Below, one piece after another: positions 9,646 through 20,259 of a stretch of 64,000 nucleotides of DNA (its first letter is position 1; each line of letters begins with the position of its first letter). The notes below the pieces were generated by a model, which saw only the letters and a program-made list of their open reading frames with translations, was not told the origin of the DNA and did no database searches. The translations under genes were made by a program, and so were the position numbers. The stretch comes from Jiangella aurantiaca (GTDB lineage: Bacteria; Actinomycetota; Actinomycetes; Jiangellales; Jiangellaceae): the NCBI RefSeq assembly GCF_004349105.1, contig NZ_SMLB01000013.1:1-64000 (forward strand), in the 5' to 3' direction.

Positions 9646-11157
9646 GTGCCCGACCGCCCAGGATTGCGACCCCGCCACGTCACGCCGTTGCCGCTGACGG
9701 CGCTCGACGCCGCCGCGCCGGCGGACGTGCAGGTGACGGGCGTCACGCACGACTCGCGGCAGGTCCGGCCCGGTGACCTCTACATGGCGCTGCCCGGCGC
9801 GGTGACGCACGGCGCGCGGTTCGCGGCGGCTGCGGCGGCGGCCGGCGCGGTGGCGATCATGACCGACGACGAAGGCGTGGCGCTGGCCGCCGACGTCGCG
9901 ATCCCGGTGCTGCGGCTGGACGACCCGCGCTCGCGGCTCGGCGAGATCGCCGCCGCCGTCTACGGGCACCCGGCGCGCGACCTCCTGATGCTCGGCGTCA
10001 CCGGCACCAACGGCAAGACCACGACGACGTACCTGCTGGAGTCCGGGCTGCGCGCCGCCGGGCACACCACCGGGCTGATCGGCACCGTCGAGACCAGGGT
10101 CGGCGACGAACGGGTCGCCAGCGTCCGCACCACCCCCGAGGCCACCGACGTGCACGCGCTGCTCGCCGTCATGCGCGAGCGCGGCGTCACGGCGTGCGCC
10201 ATGGAGGTGTCCAGCCACGCCATGGTGTTCGGGCGGGTCGACGGCGTGGTGTTCGACGTCGCCGGATTCACCAACCTTAGCCAGGACCACCTCGACTTCC
10301 ACACCGACCTGGACGACTACTTCGCCGCGAAGGCCCGGCTGTTCACGCCGGAGCACGCCCGCCGCGCCGTCGTCGTGGTCGGGGACGAGTACGGCCGCCG
10401 GCTGGCCGCGTCGACGCCGCTGCCGGTGGTGACGGTGGCGCCGCCGCACGTGGCGGCCGACGCCGACTGGCGCGTCGACTGCTACGGCGACCGTGCGACG
10501 CTGGCCGGTGCCGACGGCGACAAGCTCGAGCTGCGGGTCCCGATACCGGGCGAGTTCAACGTCAGCAACGCCGCGCTGGCGGTGACGATGCTGCTGCAGG
10601 CCGGCGTCGACGCCGCCACGGCGGCCGACGGCGTCGCGGCCTGCCCGGGTGTGCCGGGCCGGATGGAGCGGGTCGCCGGTCCCCGCGGCGCTCCCGCGGG
10701 CGTCGTCGACTTCGCGCACACGCCGGACGCCATCGAGAACGTCTTACACGCGCTGCACCCGCGCGGACGCCTGATCGTCGTCGTGGGTGCCGGCGGCGAC
10801 CGCGACCGCGAGAAGCGTCCGCTCATGGGGGCGGCCGCCGCGCGCGACGCGGACGTCGTGGTCGTCACCGACGACAATCCCCGCTCCGAGGACGCGGCCG
10901 CCATCCGGGCCGCGGTCGTCGCCGGCGCCAGGTCGGTGCCGGACGCGGAGCGGGCGGGGGAGATCCTCGAGGTGGGGGACCGTCGTGAGGCCGTCCGCGC
11001 TGCGCTGCGCAGCGCGCGCGGTCCCGACGACACCGTCGTCATCCTCGGCAAAGGGCATGAACAAGGGCAGGAGATCGCAGGCGTCGTGCATCCATTCGAC
11101 GATCGAGACGTGCTCCGCGAGGAGCTGGTGCGGTGGAGTGAGGAGTTCCAGGCTTGA
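9646..11157 (+). CDS. murE: UDP-MurNAc-tripeptide synthetase MurE
   Basis: 503-residue Mur ligase adding the third residue of the peptidoglycan stem peptide. The ATP-binding loop is [15 protein letters not shown] with Lys124. The DNPR motif at 410-413 (TDDNPRSED) is the diaminopimelate-recognition motif of MurE, so the substrate is a DAP isomer rather than lysine. Actinobacteria with LL-DAP carry the same motif, so the isomer cannot be told. GTG at 9646 is the first in-frame start after the ftsI stop (19-base gap); no strong ribosome site precedes it. The end overlaps murF. Confidence 0.97.
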   Translation: MPDRPGLRPRHVTPLPLTALDAAAPADVQVTGVTHDSRQVRPGDLYMALPGAVTHGARFAAAAAAAGAVAIMTDDEGVALAADVAIPVLRLDDPRSRLGEIAAAVYGHPARDLLMLGVTGTNGKTTTTYLLESGLRAAGHTTGLIGTVETRVGDERVASVRTTPEATDVHALLAVMRERGVTACAMEVSSHAMVFGRVDGVVFDVAGFTNLSQDHLDFHTDLDDYFAAKARLFTPEHARRAVVVVGDEYGRRLAASTPLPVVTVAPPHVAADADWRVDCYGDRATLAGADGDKLELRVPIPGEFNVSNAALAVTMLLQAGVDAATAADGVAACPGVPGRMERVAGPRGAPAGVVDFAHTPDAIENVLHALHPRGRLIVVVGAGGDRDREKRPLMGAAAARDADVVVVTDDNPRSEDAAAIRAAVVAGARSVPDAERAGEILEVGDRREAVRAALRSARGPDDTVVILGKGHEQGQEIAGVVHPFDDRDVLREELVRWSEEFQA

Positions 11158-12590
11158 TCCCGCTCACCTTGGCCGAGGTCGCCTCGGCCACCGGCGGCCG
11201 GCTGGACGCCGTCGCCGACCCCGCCGTCCGGGTGACCGGCCCGGTGGTCACCGACTCCCGTGAGCTCGAGCCCGGGGGGCTGTTCGTCGCACGGCGGGGA
11301 GAGGCGCAGGACGGGCACGACTTCGCCTCCGCCGCCATCGATGCCGGCGCCGTGGCGGTGCTGGCCGCGCGGCCGGTCGGCGTGCCGGCGGTCGTCGTCG
11401 ACGACACCGAGGTCGCGTTCGGCCGGCTGGCCCGCGCCGTCCTCGACAAGCTGAATTCCGGCCTCGGCGGAGAAGCGAACCTCGACCGGTTGCCGCAGGT
11501 GACCGTCGTCGGCGTCACCGGGTCGTCCGGCAAGACGACGACGAAGGACCTGCTGGCACAGGTGCTCGAGCCGCTCGGGCCGCTGGTCGCGCCGCCCGGC
11601 TCGTACAACAGCGAGGTCGGCGTGCCGCTGACGGTGCTGCGCATCGACGAGTCGACGCGGACGCTCGTGGTCGAGATGGGCGCGCGCCGGCCGGGGCACA
11701 TCGCCTACCTGTGCGGCATCGCGCCTCCTCGGGTGGGCCTCGTCCTCAACGTCGGCAGCGCGCACCTCGGTGAGTTCGGCGACCGCGAGACCATCGCGCG
11801 GACCAAGGCCGAGCTGGTCGAGGCGCTGCCGCCGGCGGCTGAGGGCGGCGTCGCGGTCCTGAACGCCGACGACCAGGTCGTGCGCCGGATGGCCGAGCGG
11901 ACTGAGGCGCAGGTCGTCATGGTCGGCGAGTCCGTCCACGCCGACGTCCGCGCCGAGGACGTCGCCCTCGACGCCGCCGGCCGCGCGTCGTTCCGGCTGG
12001 TGACCACCGACGGCGAGGCCCGCGTGTCGCTGCGGCTGGTCGGCGAGCACCAGGTGTCGAACGCGCTGGCCGTCGCCGGTGCCGCGTTGTCGCTGGGTGT
12101 GCCGCTGGACGAGGTCGCGTCGCGGTTGTCGGCGGCGCTGCCGCGGTCGCGGTGGCGCATGGAGGTCACCGAGCGGCCCGACGGCGTCACCGTCGTCAAC
12201 GACGCCTACAACGCCAACCCCGAGTCGATGCGCGCGGCGCTGAAGACGCTGGCGTCGCTGCGGCCGGCTGGCAGCGGCCGGACGTGGGCGGTGCTCGGCG
12301 AGATGCTCGAGCTGGGGGAGTCGTCGATCGCCGAGCACGACGCCATCGGGCGGCTCGCCGTCCGGCTGAACGTGTCGCGGCTGGTGGCGGTCGGCGACGG
12401 CGCCCGCGCGATCCACCAGGGCGCGTCGCTGGAGGGGTCGTGGGACGGCGAGTCGGTCTGGGTGCCCGACGTCGACGCCGCGTTGGAGTTGCTCCGCGCC
12501 GAGCTGCGGCCCGGCGACGTCGTCCTGGTCAAGTCGTCTCGTGATGCCGGCCTGCGGTTCCTCGGCGAACGGCTGGTGGAGGACAAGTGA
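11154..12590 (+). CDS. murF: UDP-MurNAc-tripeptide--D-Ala-D-Ala ligase MurF
   Basis: 478-residue Mur ligase joining D-Ala-D-Ala to the tripeptide precursor. The P-loop [15 protein letters not shown] (Lys127) and the family stretch [15 protein letters not shown] are present. The start is a rare TTG that overlaps the murE stop (TTGA), with GAGGAG about 10 bases upstream, which points to translational coupling. The stop overlaps the mraY start (GTGA). Confidence 0.97.
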   Translation: MIPLTLAEVASATGGRLDAVADPAVRVTGPVVTDSRELEPGGLFVARRGEAQDGHDFASAAIDAGAVAVLAARPVGVPAVVVDDTEVAFGRLARAVLDKLNSGLGGEANLDRLPQVTVVGVTGSSGKTTTKDLLAQVLEPLGPLVAPPGSYNSEVGVPLTVLRIDESTRTLVVEMGARRPGHIAYLCGIAPPRVGLVLNVGSAHLGEFGDRETIARTKAELVEALPPAAEGGVAVLNADDQVVRRMAERTEAQVVMVGESVHADVRAEDVALDAAGRASFRLVTTDGEARVSLRLVGEHQVSNALAVAGAALSLGVPLDEVASRLSAALPRSRWRMEVTERPDGVTVVNDAYNANPESMRAALKTLASLRPAGSGRTWAVLGEMLELGESSIAEHDAIGRLAVRLNVSRLVAVGDGARAIHQGASLEGSWDGESVWVPDVDAALELLRAELRPGDVVLVKSSRDAGLRFLGERLVEDK

Positions 12591-13648
12591 TCTCGATCCT
12601 CACGGCCGGCGTCGTCGGCCTCGTGGCGTCGATCCTGGGCACCCCGTTGGCGATCCGCTGGCTGGTCAAGCGCGGCTACGGCCAGCTGATCCGCGACGAC
12701 GGCCCCACCAGCCACCACACCAAGCGCGGCACGCCCACCATGGGCGGCGCCGTCATCATCATCGCGGCGGTGCTCGCGTACTTCGTCGCGCACCTGGTCC
12801 GGCCGTCGCCGCCGACGGTGTCCGGCCTGCTCGTGCTGCTCCTGGTCGTCGGGCTGGGCATCGTCGGGTTCCTCGACGACTGGATCAAGATCTCCAAGCA
12901 GCGCAGCCTCGGCCTGCGCAGCCGGGCCAAGATGGCCGGGCAGATCGCCGTCGCCGTCGTGTTCGCGATCCTGGCGATCAACTTCCCGGACGAGCAGGGC
13001 TACGCGCCCGCCTCACAGGCGCTGTCGGTGCTGCGGGACACGCCGTGGGTGCTGCCGGCGGCCGTGTTCGTGCTGTGGGCGCTGTTCCTCATCTCCGGGT
13101 TCTCCAACGCCGTGAACCTCACCGACGGGCTGGACGGCCTGGCCACCGGCGCCGCGGTCATGGTGTTCGGCGCGTACACGCTGATCGGCGTCTGGCAGCT
13201 CAACCAGAGCTGCGGCGTCGCGCCCGGCCCCAGCTGCTACGAGGTGCGCGACCCGCTCGACCTCGCGGTCGTCTCGGCGGCGCTGGTCGGGGCCTGTTTC
13301 GGGTTCCTGTGGTGGAACGCGGCGCCGGCGAAGATCTTCATGGGCGACACCGGGTCGCTGGCGCTCGGCGGCGGCCTGGCCGGCCTGGCCATCACGACGC
13401 GCACCGAGCTGCTGCTGATCGTGCTGGGCGGGCTGTTCGTCGTCATCACGCTGTCGGTGATGCTGCAGGTCGGGTGGTTCAAGATCTCCGGCGGGAAGCG
13501 GCTGTTCCGGATGGCGCCGCTGCAGCACCACTTCGAGCTCAAGGGCTGGGGCGAGGTGACCATCGTCATCCGGTTCTGGATCATTGCCGGTATGTTCGTG
13601 GTGCTCGGGCTCGGCCTGTTCTACGCCGAATGGGTGGCGACGGCGTGA
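12587..13648 (+). CDS. mraY: Phospho-MurNAc-pentapeptide-transferase MraY
   Basis: 353-residue integral membrane enzyme that makes lipid I by transferring phospho-MurNAc-pentapeptide to undecaprenyl phosphate. Family motifs include [13 protein letters not shown] near the N-terminus, the Asp-rich [38 protein letters not shown] and the His motif [10 protein letters not shown]. About ten membrane helices are expected. GTG start and TGA stop overlap both neighbours (GTGA on each side). Confidence 0.97.
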   Translation: MISILTAGVVGLVASILGTPLAIRWLVKRGYGQLIRDDGPTSHHTKRGTPTMGGAVIIIAAVLAYFVAHLVRPSPPTVSGLLVLLLVVGLGIVGFLDDWIKISKQRSLGLRSRAKMAGQIAVAVVFAILAINFPDEQGYAPASQALSVLRDTPWVLPAAVFVLWALFLISGFSNAVNLTDGLDGLATGAAVMVFGAYTLIGVWQLNQSCGVAPGPSCYEVRDPLDLAVVSAALVGACFGFLWWNAAPAKIFMGDTGSLALGGGLAGLAITTRTELLLIVLGGLFVVITLSVMLQVGWFKISGGKRLFRMAPLQHHFELKGWGEVTIVIRFWIIAGMFVVLGLGLFYAEWVATA

Positions 13649-15108
13649 TCGGTGGGTCGCCGTCCTGGCTGAAGGAGGCGCAGCGCGACAGCCCGTGGCC
13701 GGAGCTGCGGGTCACCGTCGCCGGGTTCGGCGTGTCCGGGTACGCGGCCGCCGACACGCTGATCCAGCTGGGCGCCCAGGTGACCGTGCTGGAGGACCGC
13801 GACGGCCCGGCCGAGCAGGAGCGCGCGACGATCCTGCGCATCCTCGGCGCCCGCATCGAGCTGGGCCCGGGGTCGACGGCGTCGTTGCCGGCCGGGACGC
13901 AGCTGGTCGTGACGTCGCCGGGGTGGAAGCCGTCGGCGCCGCTGCTGGCCGCGGCCGCCGCGGCCGGCGTGCCGATCTGGGGCGAGGTCGAGCTGGCCTG
14001 GCGGATCCGTGACCCCGCGACCCCCTGGCTGGTGCTGACCGGCACCAACGGCAAGACGACCACGGTGCGGATGCTGACGTCGATGCTGCGTGCGTCCGGG
14101 CTGCGCGCCGTTGCCGCGGGGAACGTCGGCGACCCGATCGTGTCGGCCGTCATGGACCCCGGCGGCCACGACGTCATCGCCGTCGAGCTGTCCAGCTACC
14201 AGCTGCACTGGACGTACTCCATGGCGGCGCGGTCGGCCGCCGTGCTGAACGTCGCGCCGGACCACGTCGACTGGCACGGCTCGATGGAGGCGTACACCGC
14301 GGACAAAGCGCGTATCTATTCGGGCGTCGAGACCGCCTGCGTGTACAACGTCGCCGACCCCGTCACCGAGCAGATGGTCCGCGACGCCGACGTGCGCGAG
14401 GGGGCGCGGGCGATCGGGTTCACGCTGGGCATCCCGTCGGTCGGCATGGTCGGCGTCGTCGACGAGTTCCTGGTCGACCGCGCGTTCATCGCGGAGCGCC
14501 AGACGTCGGCCGCTGAGCTGGCGGCGGTGGCCGACGTGCGGCCTGCGGCGCCGCACAACGTGGCGAACGCGCTGGCGGCCGCTGCGCTGGCCCGCTCGAT
14601 CGGGGTGCCGCCGGTCGCCGTCCGCGACGGCCTGCGCGGCTTCGCCCCCGACCCGCACCGCATCGCCACCGTCGCCGTCGTCGACGGCGTCACCTACGTC
14701 GACGACTCCAAGGCGACCAACCCGCACGCCGCGGCCGCGTCGCTTGCGGCGTACGACTCGGTGGTCTGGATCGCGGGCGGGCTGGCCAAGGGAGCGTCGT
14801 TCTCGGAGCTCGTCCCCGCCGTGCGGGATCGCCTGCGCGGGGTCGTCCTGCTCGGCGCCGATCGCGCCGTCATCGCCGAAGCGCTCGCACGACACGCACC
14901 GGATGTACCGGTTGTCGACGTTCCGGACACCGACAATGAGGCCATGGACCGCATCGTGGCCGCCGCCGCCGGGCTCGCCCGTCCGGGCGACACCGTGCTG
15001 CTGGCGCCGGCGTGCGCGTCCATGGACATGTTCGCCAACTACGCGGCCCGGGGCGACGCCTTCGCTGATGCGGTGCGACGCTTGCCTGGTGGCCGCGCGA
15101 CGCCGTGA
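13645..15108 (+). CDS. murD: UDP-MurNAc-L-alanine--D-glutamate ligase MurD
   Basis: 487-residue Mur ligase adding D-glutamate. The N-terminal Rossmann motif [14 protein letters not shown] is followed by the P-loop [14 protein letters not shown] with Lys137, and [13 protein letters not shown] lies in the C-terminal domain. The GTG at 13645 overlaps the mraY stop (GTGA). The stop overlaps ftsW in the same way. Confidence 0.96.
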   Translation: MIGGSPSWLKEAQRDSPWPELRVTVAGFGVSGYAAADTLIQLGAQVTVLEDRDGPAEQERATILRILGARIELGPGSTASLPAGTQLVVTSPGWKPSAPLLAAAAAAGVPIWGEVELAWRIRDPATPWLVLTGTNGKTTTVRMLTSMLRASGLRAVAAGNVGDPIVSAVMDPGGHDVIAVELSSYQLHWTYSMAARSAAVLNVAPDHVDWHGSMEAYTADKARIYSGVETACVYNVADPVTEQMVRDADVREGARAIGFTLGIPSVGMVGVVDEFLVDRAFIAERQTSAAELAAVADVRPAAPHNVANALAAAALARSIGVPPVAVRDGLRGFAPDPHRIATVAVVDGVTYVDDSKATNPHAAAASLAAYDSVVWIAGGLAKGASFSELVPAVRDRLRGVVLLGADRAVIAEALARHAPDVPVVDVPDTDNEAMDRIVAAAAGLARPGDTVLLAPACASMDMFANYAARGDAFADAVRRLPGGRATP

Positions 15109-16358
15109 GCACGGTCGACGAGCACACACCGGCCGCCGCCGACGCGAAGCCGATGCGCACGGCGGCGGCCGAGTCGCTGCGCCGGCTGCTGCAGCGGCCA
15201 CTGGCCTCGTACTACCTGGTGCTCGGGTCGGCCGGCCTGCTGCTCGTGCTCGGCATGGTCATGGTGTTCTCCGCGTCCAGCGTCATGTCGCGGGTGCAGT
15301 TCGGCTACCCGTACTACTTCTTCGCCCGTCAGCTGGCCTGGGTGATCGTGGCGCTGCCGTTCGCCTGGATCGCGTCGCGGATGCCGGCCCGGCTGATCCG
15401 CCGGTTCGGGCTGCCGATGCTGGTGGCGGCGGCGATGCTCCTGACGCTGACGTTCGTCCCCGGCCTCGGCGTGACCCGCGGCGGCAACACGAACTGGCTC
15501 GACCTCGGCGGCCCGTTCCTCATCCAGCCGTCGGAGCCGGCGAAACTGGCTCTGATCATCTGGGGCGCCGGCATGTTCGCCTTGAAGGGCCGGCTGCTGG
15601 CGCAGTGGAAGCACCTGATGATCCCGTTCATCCCGGTCTCGGGCGCCGTCGTCGCACTGACGATCGGTCAGCACGACCTCGGCACGGCGCTCGTGCTCAT
15701 GGCGATCGTGCTGACGCTGCTGTGGGTGGTCGGCGTGCCGACGTGGCTGTTCGGGCTGGCGCTCGGTGTGGTGGGTGTGGTGGGGGCGTACTTCGTGACG
15801 GCCTCGGAGAACCGCATGTCGCGCGTCGTCAGCTTCCTCGACCCGTTCTCGGACTTCTCCGGCACTGGCTATCAAGCGGCCAACTCGATCTACGCGTTCG
15901 CCACCGGTGGCTGGTGGGGGAGCGGACTCGGCGCGAGCCGGCTCAAGTGGGGCCAGCTGCCCGAGGCGCACACCGACTTCATCTTCTCCATCCTCGGCGA
16001 GGAGCTCGGGCTGCCCGGAGCGCTGATGGTGCTCGGGCTGTTCTTCACGCTCGGGTTCGCCGGCATCCGCATCGCCATGCGCACCACTGACACGTTCACC
16101 CGCCTGGCGGCGGCCGGCATCACCGGTTGGCTGATCGTCCAGGCGATCATCAACCTCGGCAGTGTCCTCGTCGTCTTCCCGGTCATCGGCGTGCCGCTGC
16201 CGCTGGTGTCGTACGGTGGCGCCTCCATGGTCGTCGTCATCGTCGCGGTCGGGATCCTGATGGCGCTGGCCAAGGAGGAGCCCGGCGCCCGCGAAGCATT
16301 GGCGGCCCGCAAGCAGGCGCGGCGCGAGCGCCGCCGGTCGAGGAGGGCCCACGCATGA
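15105..16358 (+). CDS. ftsW: SEDS peptidoglycan glycosyltransferase FtsW
   Basis: 417-residue polytopic membrane protein of the SEDS family, the septal glycan polymerase that works with FtsI. Recognisable stretches are [62 protein letters not shown] and [12 protein letters not shown], spread over about ten membrane helices, with a basic C-terminal tail rich in Arg. GTG start overlaps the murD stop. Its own stop is overlapped by a 12-codon open frame leading to murG. Confidence 0.96.
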   Translation: MSTVDEHTPAAADAKPMRTAAAESLRRLLQRPLASYYLVLGSAGLLLVLGMVMVFSASSVMSRVQFGYPYYFFARQLAWVIVALPFAWIASRMPARLIRRFGLPMLVAAAMLLTLTFVPGLGVTRGGNTNWLDLGGPFLIQPSEPAKLALIIWGAGMFALKGRLLAQWKHLMIPFIPVSGAVVALTIGQHDLGTALVLMAIVLTLLWVVGVPTWLFGLALGVVGVVGAYFVTASENRMSRVVSFLDPFSDFSGTGYQAANSIYAFATGGWWGSGLGASRLKWGQLPEAHTDFIFSILGEELGLPGALMVLGLFFTLGFAGIRIAMRTTDTFTRLAAAGITGWLIVQAIINLGSVLVVFPVIGVPLPLVSYGGASMVVVIVAVGILMALAKEEPGAREALAARKQARRERRRSRRAHA

Positions 16359-16393
16359 GCACGCGGCTCCCAAGCAGGAGGATGTGCGGGTGA
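16355..16393 (+). CDS. 12-codon mini-ORF bridging ftsW and murG
   Basis: ATG at 16355 overlaps the ftsW stop (ATGA). The frame encodes [12 protein letters not shown] and its TGA (16391-16393) overlaps the GTG start of murG (GTGA). An AGGAGG site (16376-16381) lies inside it, 8 bases before that GTG. Ribosomes leaving ftsW could re-initiate here and hand over to murG. It may be only a coincidence of tightly packed codons, but both junctions are of the coupled type used throughout this operon. Confidence 0.4.
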   Translation: MSTRLPSRRMCG

Positions 16394-17514
16394 AGGTCGT
16401 CCTGGCCGGCGGTGGTACCGCCGGGCACATCGAACCTGCCCTGGCAACGGCCGAGGCGGTGGTTCGTGCCGATCCGGAGGCGCAGGTCACGTTGCTCGGG
16501 ACCGAGCGCGGGCTGGAGGTCCGGCTGGTCCCGGAGCGCGGCTACGAGCTGGCGCTGATCCCGCCGGTCCCGTTGCCCCGCCGGCCGACGCCCGACCTCC
16601 TGCGACTGCCCCTGCGGGTCCGCGCCGCCGTCCGCCGGACCACCGAGGTCCTGCGGTCGCACCATGCGGACGTGCTGGTCGGCTTCGGCGGTTACGTCGC
16701 GCTGCCCGCGTACATGGCGGCGCGCCGGCTGGGCGTGCCGATCGTCGTGCATGAGGCGAACGCCAAGCCGGGCCTGGCCAACCGGGTGGGCGCCCGGTTC
16801 ACCTCCTTCGTCGGGGTCGCCTCACCCGGCATCGATCTTCCACATGCCGAGCACGTCGGCATTCCTCTGCGCCGATCGATCGCGCTCCTCGATCGCGACA
16901 CCTCCCGCGCCGAGGGCCGCGCCTTCTTCGGCCTCGACCCGTCGCTGCCCACGCTGCTCGTCTTCGGCGGCAGCCAAGGCGCGCGGCGGATCAACGAGGC
17001 GACGGCCGGTGCCCTTCCCGCCCTGCTCGACGCCGGGTTCCAGGTATTGCACGCCGTCGGGCAGGGCAACGTGGATGCCGCCGCCGAGGCTGCCGCCGCC
17101 AGCGGGATCGCCGCGGCCGTGGGTCCGCGTCCCCGGTACGTCCCGGTGCCTTACATCGACCGCATGGACCTCGCCTACGCCGCCGCCGACCTCGCCGTCT
17201 GCCGAGCCGGCGCGATCACCTGCGCCGAGCTGGCCGCCGTCGGGTTGCCGGCCGTCTACGTCCCGCTGCCGCACGGCAACGGCGAGCAGCGCTTCAACGC
17301 CCTGCCCACCGTCTCCGCCGGCGGCGGAGTGCTCGTCCCCGACGGGGAGTTGAACCTGGAGCGGCTGGCCGCCGAGGTGATTCCGCTCCTGGGCGATCGG
17401 GCTCGGTTGGACGCGATGGGTGCCGCAGCGGTTACTCTCGGTCGGCGCGACGCCGACGATCGCCTGGTCGACATGGTGCGGCGCGCGGCTGCACAGAAGA
17501 GCGTCGGAGGTTGA
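16390..17514 (+). CDS. murG: UDP-GlcNAc:lipid I GlcNAc transferase MurG
   Basis: 374-residue GT28 glycosyltransferase converting lipid I to lipid II at the inner face of the membrane. The N-terminal glycine-rich loop [42 protein letters not shown] and [12 protein letters not shown] are present, and the UDP-GlcNAc site is [15 protein letters not shown]...[12 protein letters not shown] at 16390 is preferred over GTG 16384 because AGGAGG (16376-16381) then has 8 bases of spacing rather than 2. Confidence 0.96.
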   Translation: MKVVLAGGGTAGHIEPALATAEAVVRADPEAQVTLLGTERGLEVRLVPERGYELALIPPVPLPRRPTPDLLRLPLRVRAAVRRTTEVLRSHHADVLVGFGGYVALPAYMAARRLGVPIVVHEANAKPGLANRVGARFTSFVGVASPGIDLPHAEHVGIPLRRSIALLDRDTSRAEGRAFFGLDPSLPTLLVFGGSQGARRINEATAGALPALLDAGFQVLHAVGQGNVDAAAEAAAASGIAAAVGPRPRYVPVPYIDRMDLAYAAADLAVCRAGAITCAELAAVGLPAVYVPLPHGNGEQRFNALPTVSAGGGVLVPDGELNLERLAAEVIPLLGDRARLDAMGAAAVTLGRRDADDRLVDMVRRAAAQKSVGG

Positions 17515-17518
17515 CCAC

Positions 17519-18931
17519 GTGATCGTCTCGCCACCGGAGCGGACCGTGCCCGCGGAGAAGCTGGGCCGGGTCCACTTCGTCGGCATCGGCGGTGCGGGCA
17601 TGAGCGGCATCGCCCGCATCCTGCTGGCCCGCGGCGTCCCGGTGTCGGGCAGCGACGCCAAGGACTCCGGCGTGCTCGCCGGCCTCCGGGCGCTCGGTGC
17701 CGAGGTGCACGTCGGCCACGCCGCCTCCAACGTCGGCCTCGCCGAGACCGTCGTCGTCTCGACCGCGATCCGCGAGAACAACCCCGAGGTCGTCGAGGCG
17801 AAGGAACGCGCCCTGCCGATCCTGCCCCGGGCCGCCGCGCTGGCATCGGTGATGGCCGGCCGGCGGGCGATCGCCGTCGCCGGGACCCACGGCAAGACCA
17901 CGACCACCTCCATGATCACGGTCGCGCTGCAGCACTGTGGCGCCGACCCGTCGTTCGCCATCGGTGGCAGCCTGAACGAGTCGGGCGCCAACGCCCACGA
18001 CGGCAGCGGCGACATCTTCGTCGCCGAGGCCGACGAGAGCGACGCGTCCTTCCTGGCCTACGAGCCCGAGGTGGCGATCGTCACCAACGTCGAAGCCGAT
18101 CACCTCGACTTCTACGGCACCCCCGAGGCCTACGAGGCGGCCTTCGACGCGTTCGTCGACTGCGTGACCGGCTTCCTCGTCGTCTGCGCCGACGACCCCG
18201 GCGCTAGAGCCTTGGGTGAGAGGGCAGCTGGAAGGGGGGTCGTGGTGCACACGTTCGGTGAGTCGCGCCACGCCGACGTGCGGGTGACCGCCCTGGACAT
18301 CGCCGGGCCGGGTGCGTCGTTCGAGCTGGTCGCCCGCGGCCGCCGGCTGGAGCGGATCCAGCTGCAGCTGCCAGGCAAGCACAACGCGCTGAACGCGGCC
18401 GCGGCCTTCACCGCGGCGCTCGGCATGGGCTTCCCGGCGGGCGACGTGCTCGACGGTCTGGCCGGCTACACCGGAACCCGGCGCCGGTTCGAGCTCAAGG
18501 GCGTGGCCGGAGGCGTCCGCGTCTACGACGAGTACTCCCACCACCCGACCGAGGTGGCCGCCGCACTGGCCGCCGCCCGCGGCGTGGCCGGACCCGGCCG
18601 CGTGGTCGTGGTGTTCCAGCCGCACCTGTTCAGCCGCACCCGGATCTTCGCCTCGGAGTTCGGCACCGCCCTGGGCGCCGCCGACGAAGTCATCATCATG
18701 GACGTCTACGCCGCCCGTGAGGACCCCGAGCCCGGTGTCACCGGGGCACTGGTGGCCGCATCGGTGCCGCTTCCGCCGTCGCACGTGGTGTTCGAACAGT
18801 CGTGGTCGGCGGTGCCGGAGCTGGCGGCGTCGCGGGCCGAGCCCGGCGACATCCTGCTCACCGTCGGCGCCGGCGACGTCACGCTGATCGGCCCCGAAGT
18901 GCTCGACGTGTTGGAGGCGCGGTCGCGATGA
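17519..18931 (+). CDS. murC: UDP-N-acetylmuramate--L-alanine ligase MurC
   Basis: 470-residue Mur ligase adding L-alanine, the first stem residue. Motifs are the Rossmann loop FVGIGGAGMSGIARIL, the P-loop VAGTHGKTTTTSM, the HHPTEV signature and VVFQPHLFSRTR. The GTG at 17519 has CGGAGG eight bases upstream and follows murG by four bases. The stop overlaps ftsQ (ATGA). Confidence 0.97.
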   Translation: MIVSPPERTVPAEKLGRVHFVGIGGAGMSGIARILLARGVPVSGSDAKDSGVLAGLRALGAEVHVGHAASNVGLAETVVVSTAIRENNPEVVEAKERALPILPRAAALASVMAGRRAIAVAGTHGKTTTTSMITVALQHCGADPSFAIGGSLNESGANAHDGSGDIFVAEADESDASFLAYEPEVAIVTNVEADHLDFYGTPEAYEAAFDAFVDCVTGFLVVCADDPGARALGERAAGRGVVVHTFGESRHADVRVTALDIAGPGASFELVARGRRLERIQLQLPGKHNALNAAAAFTAALGMGFPAGDVLDGLAGYTGTRRRFELKGVAGGVRVYDEYSHHPTEVAAALAAARGVAGPGRVVVVFQPHLFSRTRIFASEFGTALGAADEVIIMDVYAAREDPEPGVTGALVAASVPLPPSHVVFEQSWSAVPELAASRAEPGDILLTVGAGDVTLIGPEVLDVLEARSR

Positions 18932-19680
18932 GCCTCGCGTCGCGGTCGCCCAGCGCCCAGCTCTTCGCGGCGCGGGCCCGGCGACAGCGGCTGCGGCGGC
19001 TGCTCGGCCTGCTGCTAGCCCTGCTCGGTGTCGCTGTGGTGTCCGGTCTGGTGTGGTTGGTCGGCTGGTCAAGTGTGCTCTCCGTGAAATCGGTGTCGGT
19101 CGAGGGTGTTCCGTCGCCGCTGACGGATGAGGTGCTGTCGTTGGCCGAGGCACCCATGGACACGCCGTTGGCCAGGGTCGATACCGGTGCCGTCGCCGAC
19201 CGGGTGAGCGAGCTGCCCGAGGCCGCGTCCGTCGACGTCAGGCGCTCCTGGCCGTCGACGCTGACCATCGACGTCACGCCGCGGGTCCCGGTGGCCGCGG
19301 TGTCCGCCGACGGCTCGTGGTGGAGCGTCGACGAGACCGGCGCCCTCTTCGGTGCCGCCGACTCCCGGCCGGACGACCTGCCTGTGTTGACCGCTCCCGG
19401 CGACGACTCCTCCTCGGACGTCGACGACGCCGTGCGCGCGGCCGGCGTCACCGTCCTGACTGGCCTGCCCACGTCGCTGTACGACCTGGTCGACACTGTC
19501 GAGGCGCACTCGGAGGCGGACATCCGGCTCGAGCTCACCGACGGTGCGGTGGTCCGTTGGGGCACCGCCGACGACATCGACCGCAAGGCCGAGGTTCTGC
19601 TGGCGCTGATCGGCGCCCAGGAGGAGGCGCCGTCGTCGTACGATGTGTCCGCGCCGGAGCACCCCGCCGTGAACCCCTGA
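18928..19680 (+). CDS. ftsQ: Cell division protein FtsQ
   Basis: 250-residue single-pass membrane protein of the divisome. A basic cytoplasmic tail (ARARRQRLRR) precedes one membrane helix (about residues 31-50), then a POTRA domain beginning VLSVKSVSVEGVPSPL and the FtsQ beta domain with DVRRSWPSTLTIDVTPRVP. ATG overlaps the murC stop. In most relatives ftsZ follows directly; here about 3.5 kb of other genes intervene. Confidence 0.95.
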   Translation: MSLASRSPSAQLFAARARRQRLRRLLGLLLALLGVAVVSGLVWLVGWSSVLSVKSVSVEGVPSPLTDEVLSLAEAPMDTPLARVDTGAVADRVSELPEAASVDVRRSWPSTLTIDVTPRVPVAAVSADGSWWSVDETGALFGAADSRPDDLPVLTAPGDDSSSDVDDAVRAAGVTVLTGLPTSLYDLVDTVEAHSEADIRLELTDGAVVRWGTADDIDRKAEVLLALIGAQEEAPSSYDVSAPEHPAVNP

Positions 19681-19712
19681 CCGGGGTCACCCGGACGGGC
19701 CGTGTGCCGCCA

Positions 19713-20087
19713 TCAGGTTCTCCGTCCGCAGACCGGGCAGAGGGTGAGCACGTTCGTGCCGTCGGCCGGATCTCGTTCGAGCAAGGCGGGTGGGCGCGGC
19801 TGGGGGCAACGGCAGGTCTGCTGGGCCTTTGCCGCGGGCTTCTCGGCGTGCAGTGCCTGCTTCGCATGACGGCGACGCCGTTCGAGGGCTTCGCGATCAT
19901 CCCGATGGCGGCGCCGGCGCGCCGTCCTCTTGGCGAGATCAACCTGAACGCGGTCGCGGATGAGCCGCGCGATCTCGTCGTCGAACCCTGTTCGCGTGCG
20001 TTGCCGGGGGATGCGGCGCTCGCGGACGTCCTGGTTGTCGATGGTGGGCGCTGCAAGGTTGAGGTGGGCGTTCGTCATGTCATTCAT
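19713..20087 (-). CDS. Small hypothetical protein with zinc-ribbon-like C-terminus
   Basis: 124-residue protein not assigned to a named family. The middle is very basic (AKRTARRRRHRDDREALERRRRHAKQ), probably helical. The C-terminus has paired cysteines, TCRCPQP and, about 23 residues on, CPVCGRRT at the very end, which suggests a CxC...CxxC zinc ribbon. It is divergent from the DUF222/HNH gene (172 bases between starts) and convergent with ftsQ. It may be a nucleic-acid-binding partner of the HNH gene, carried on the same insertion. Start chosen at ATG 20087; a second ATG lies three codons in. Confidence 0.6.
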   Translation of the reverse strand: MNDMTNAHLNLAAPTIDNQDVRERRIPRQRTRTGFDDEIARLIRDRVQVDLAKRTARRRRHRDDREALERRRRHAKQALHAEKPAAKAQQTCRCPQPRPPALLERDPADGTNVLTLCPVCGRRT

Positions 20088-20259
20088 CTCGCCAGATCGG
20101 GACGGCCCGCGCCACCGCGAAGTCCGGAAATGTGGACAAGTCCGTGGGTTCGGCAGCCCTGTGGACGCAGGCTCTCGACAGGGTGGTGTCGCGCAGCGGA
20201 ATCCAGTCGGTTGATCTTGCGGTCAGACTTTGTCGGTGGGGGCGGGTAGGGTGGTGTGC

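Noticed and set aside
20131-20139. TGTGGACAA, an exact DnaA-box match (TTGTCCACA on the other strand)
   Set aside because: Single box, with only one weaker copy nearby and no other origin feature. A 9-mer can occur by chance.
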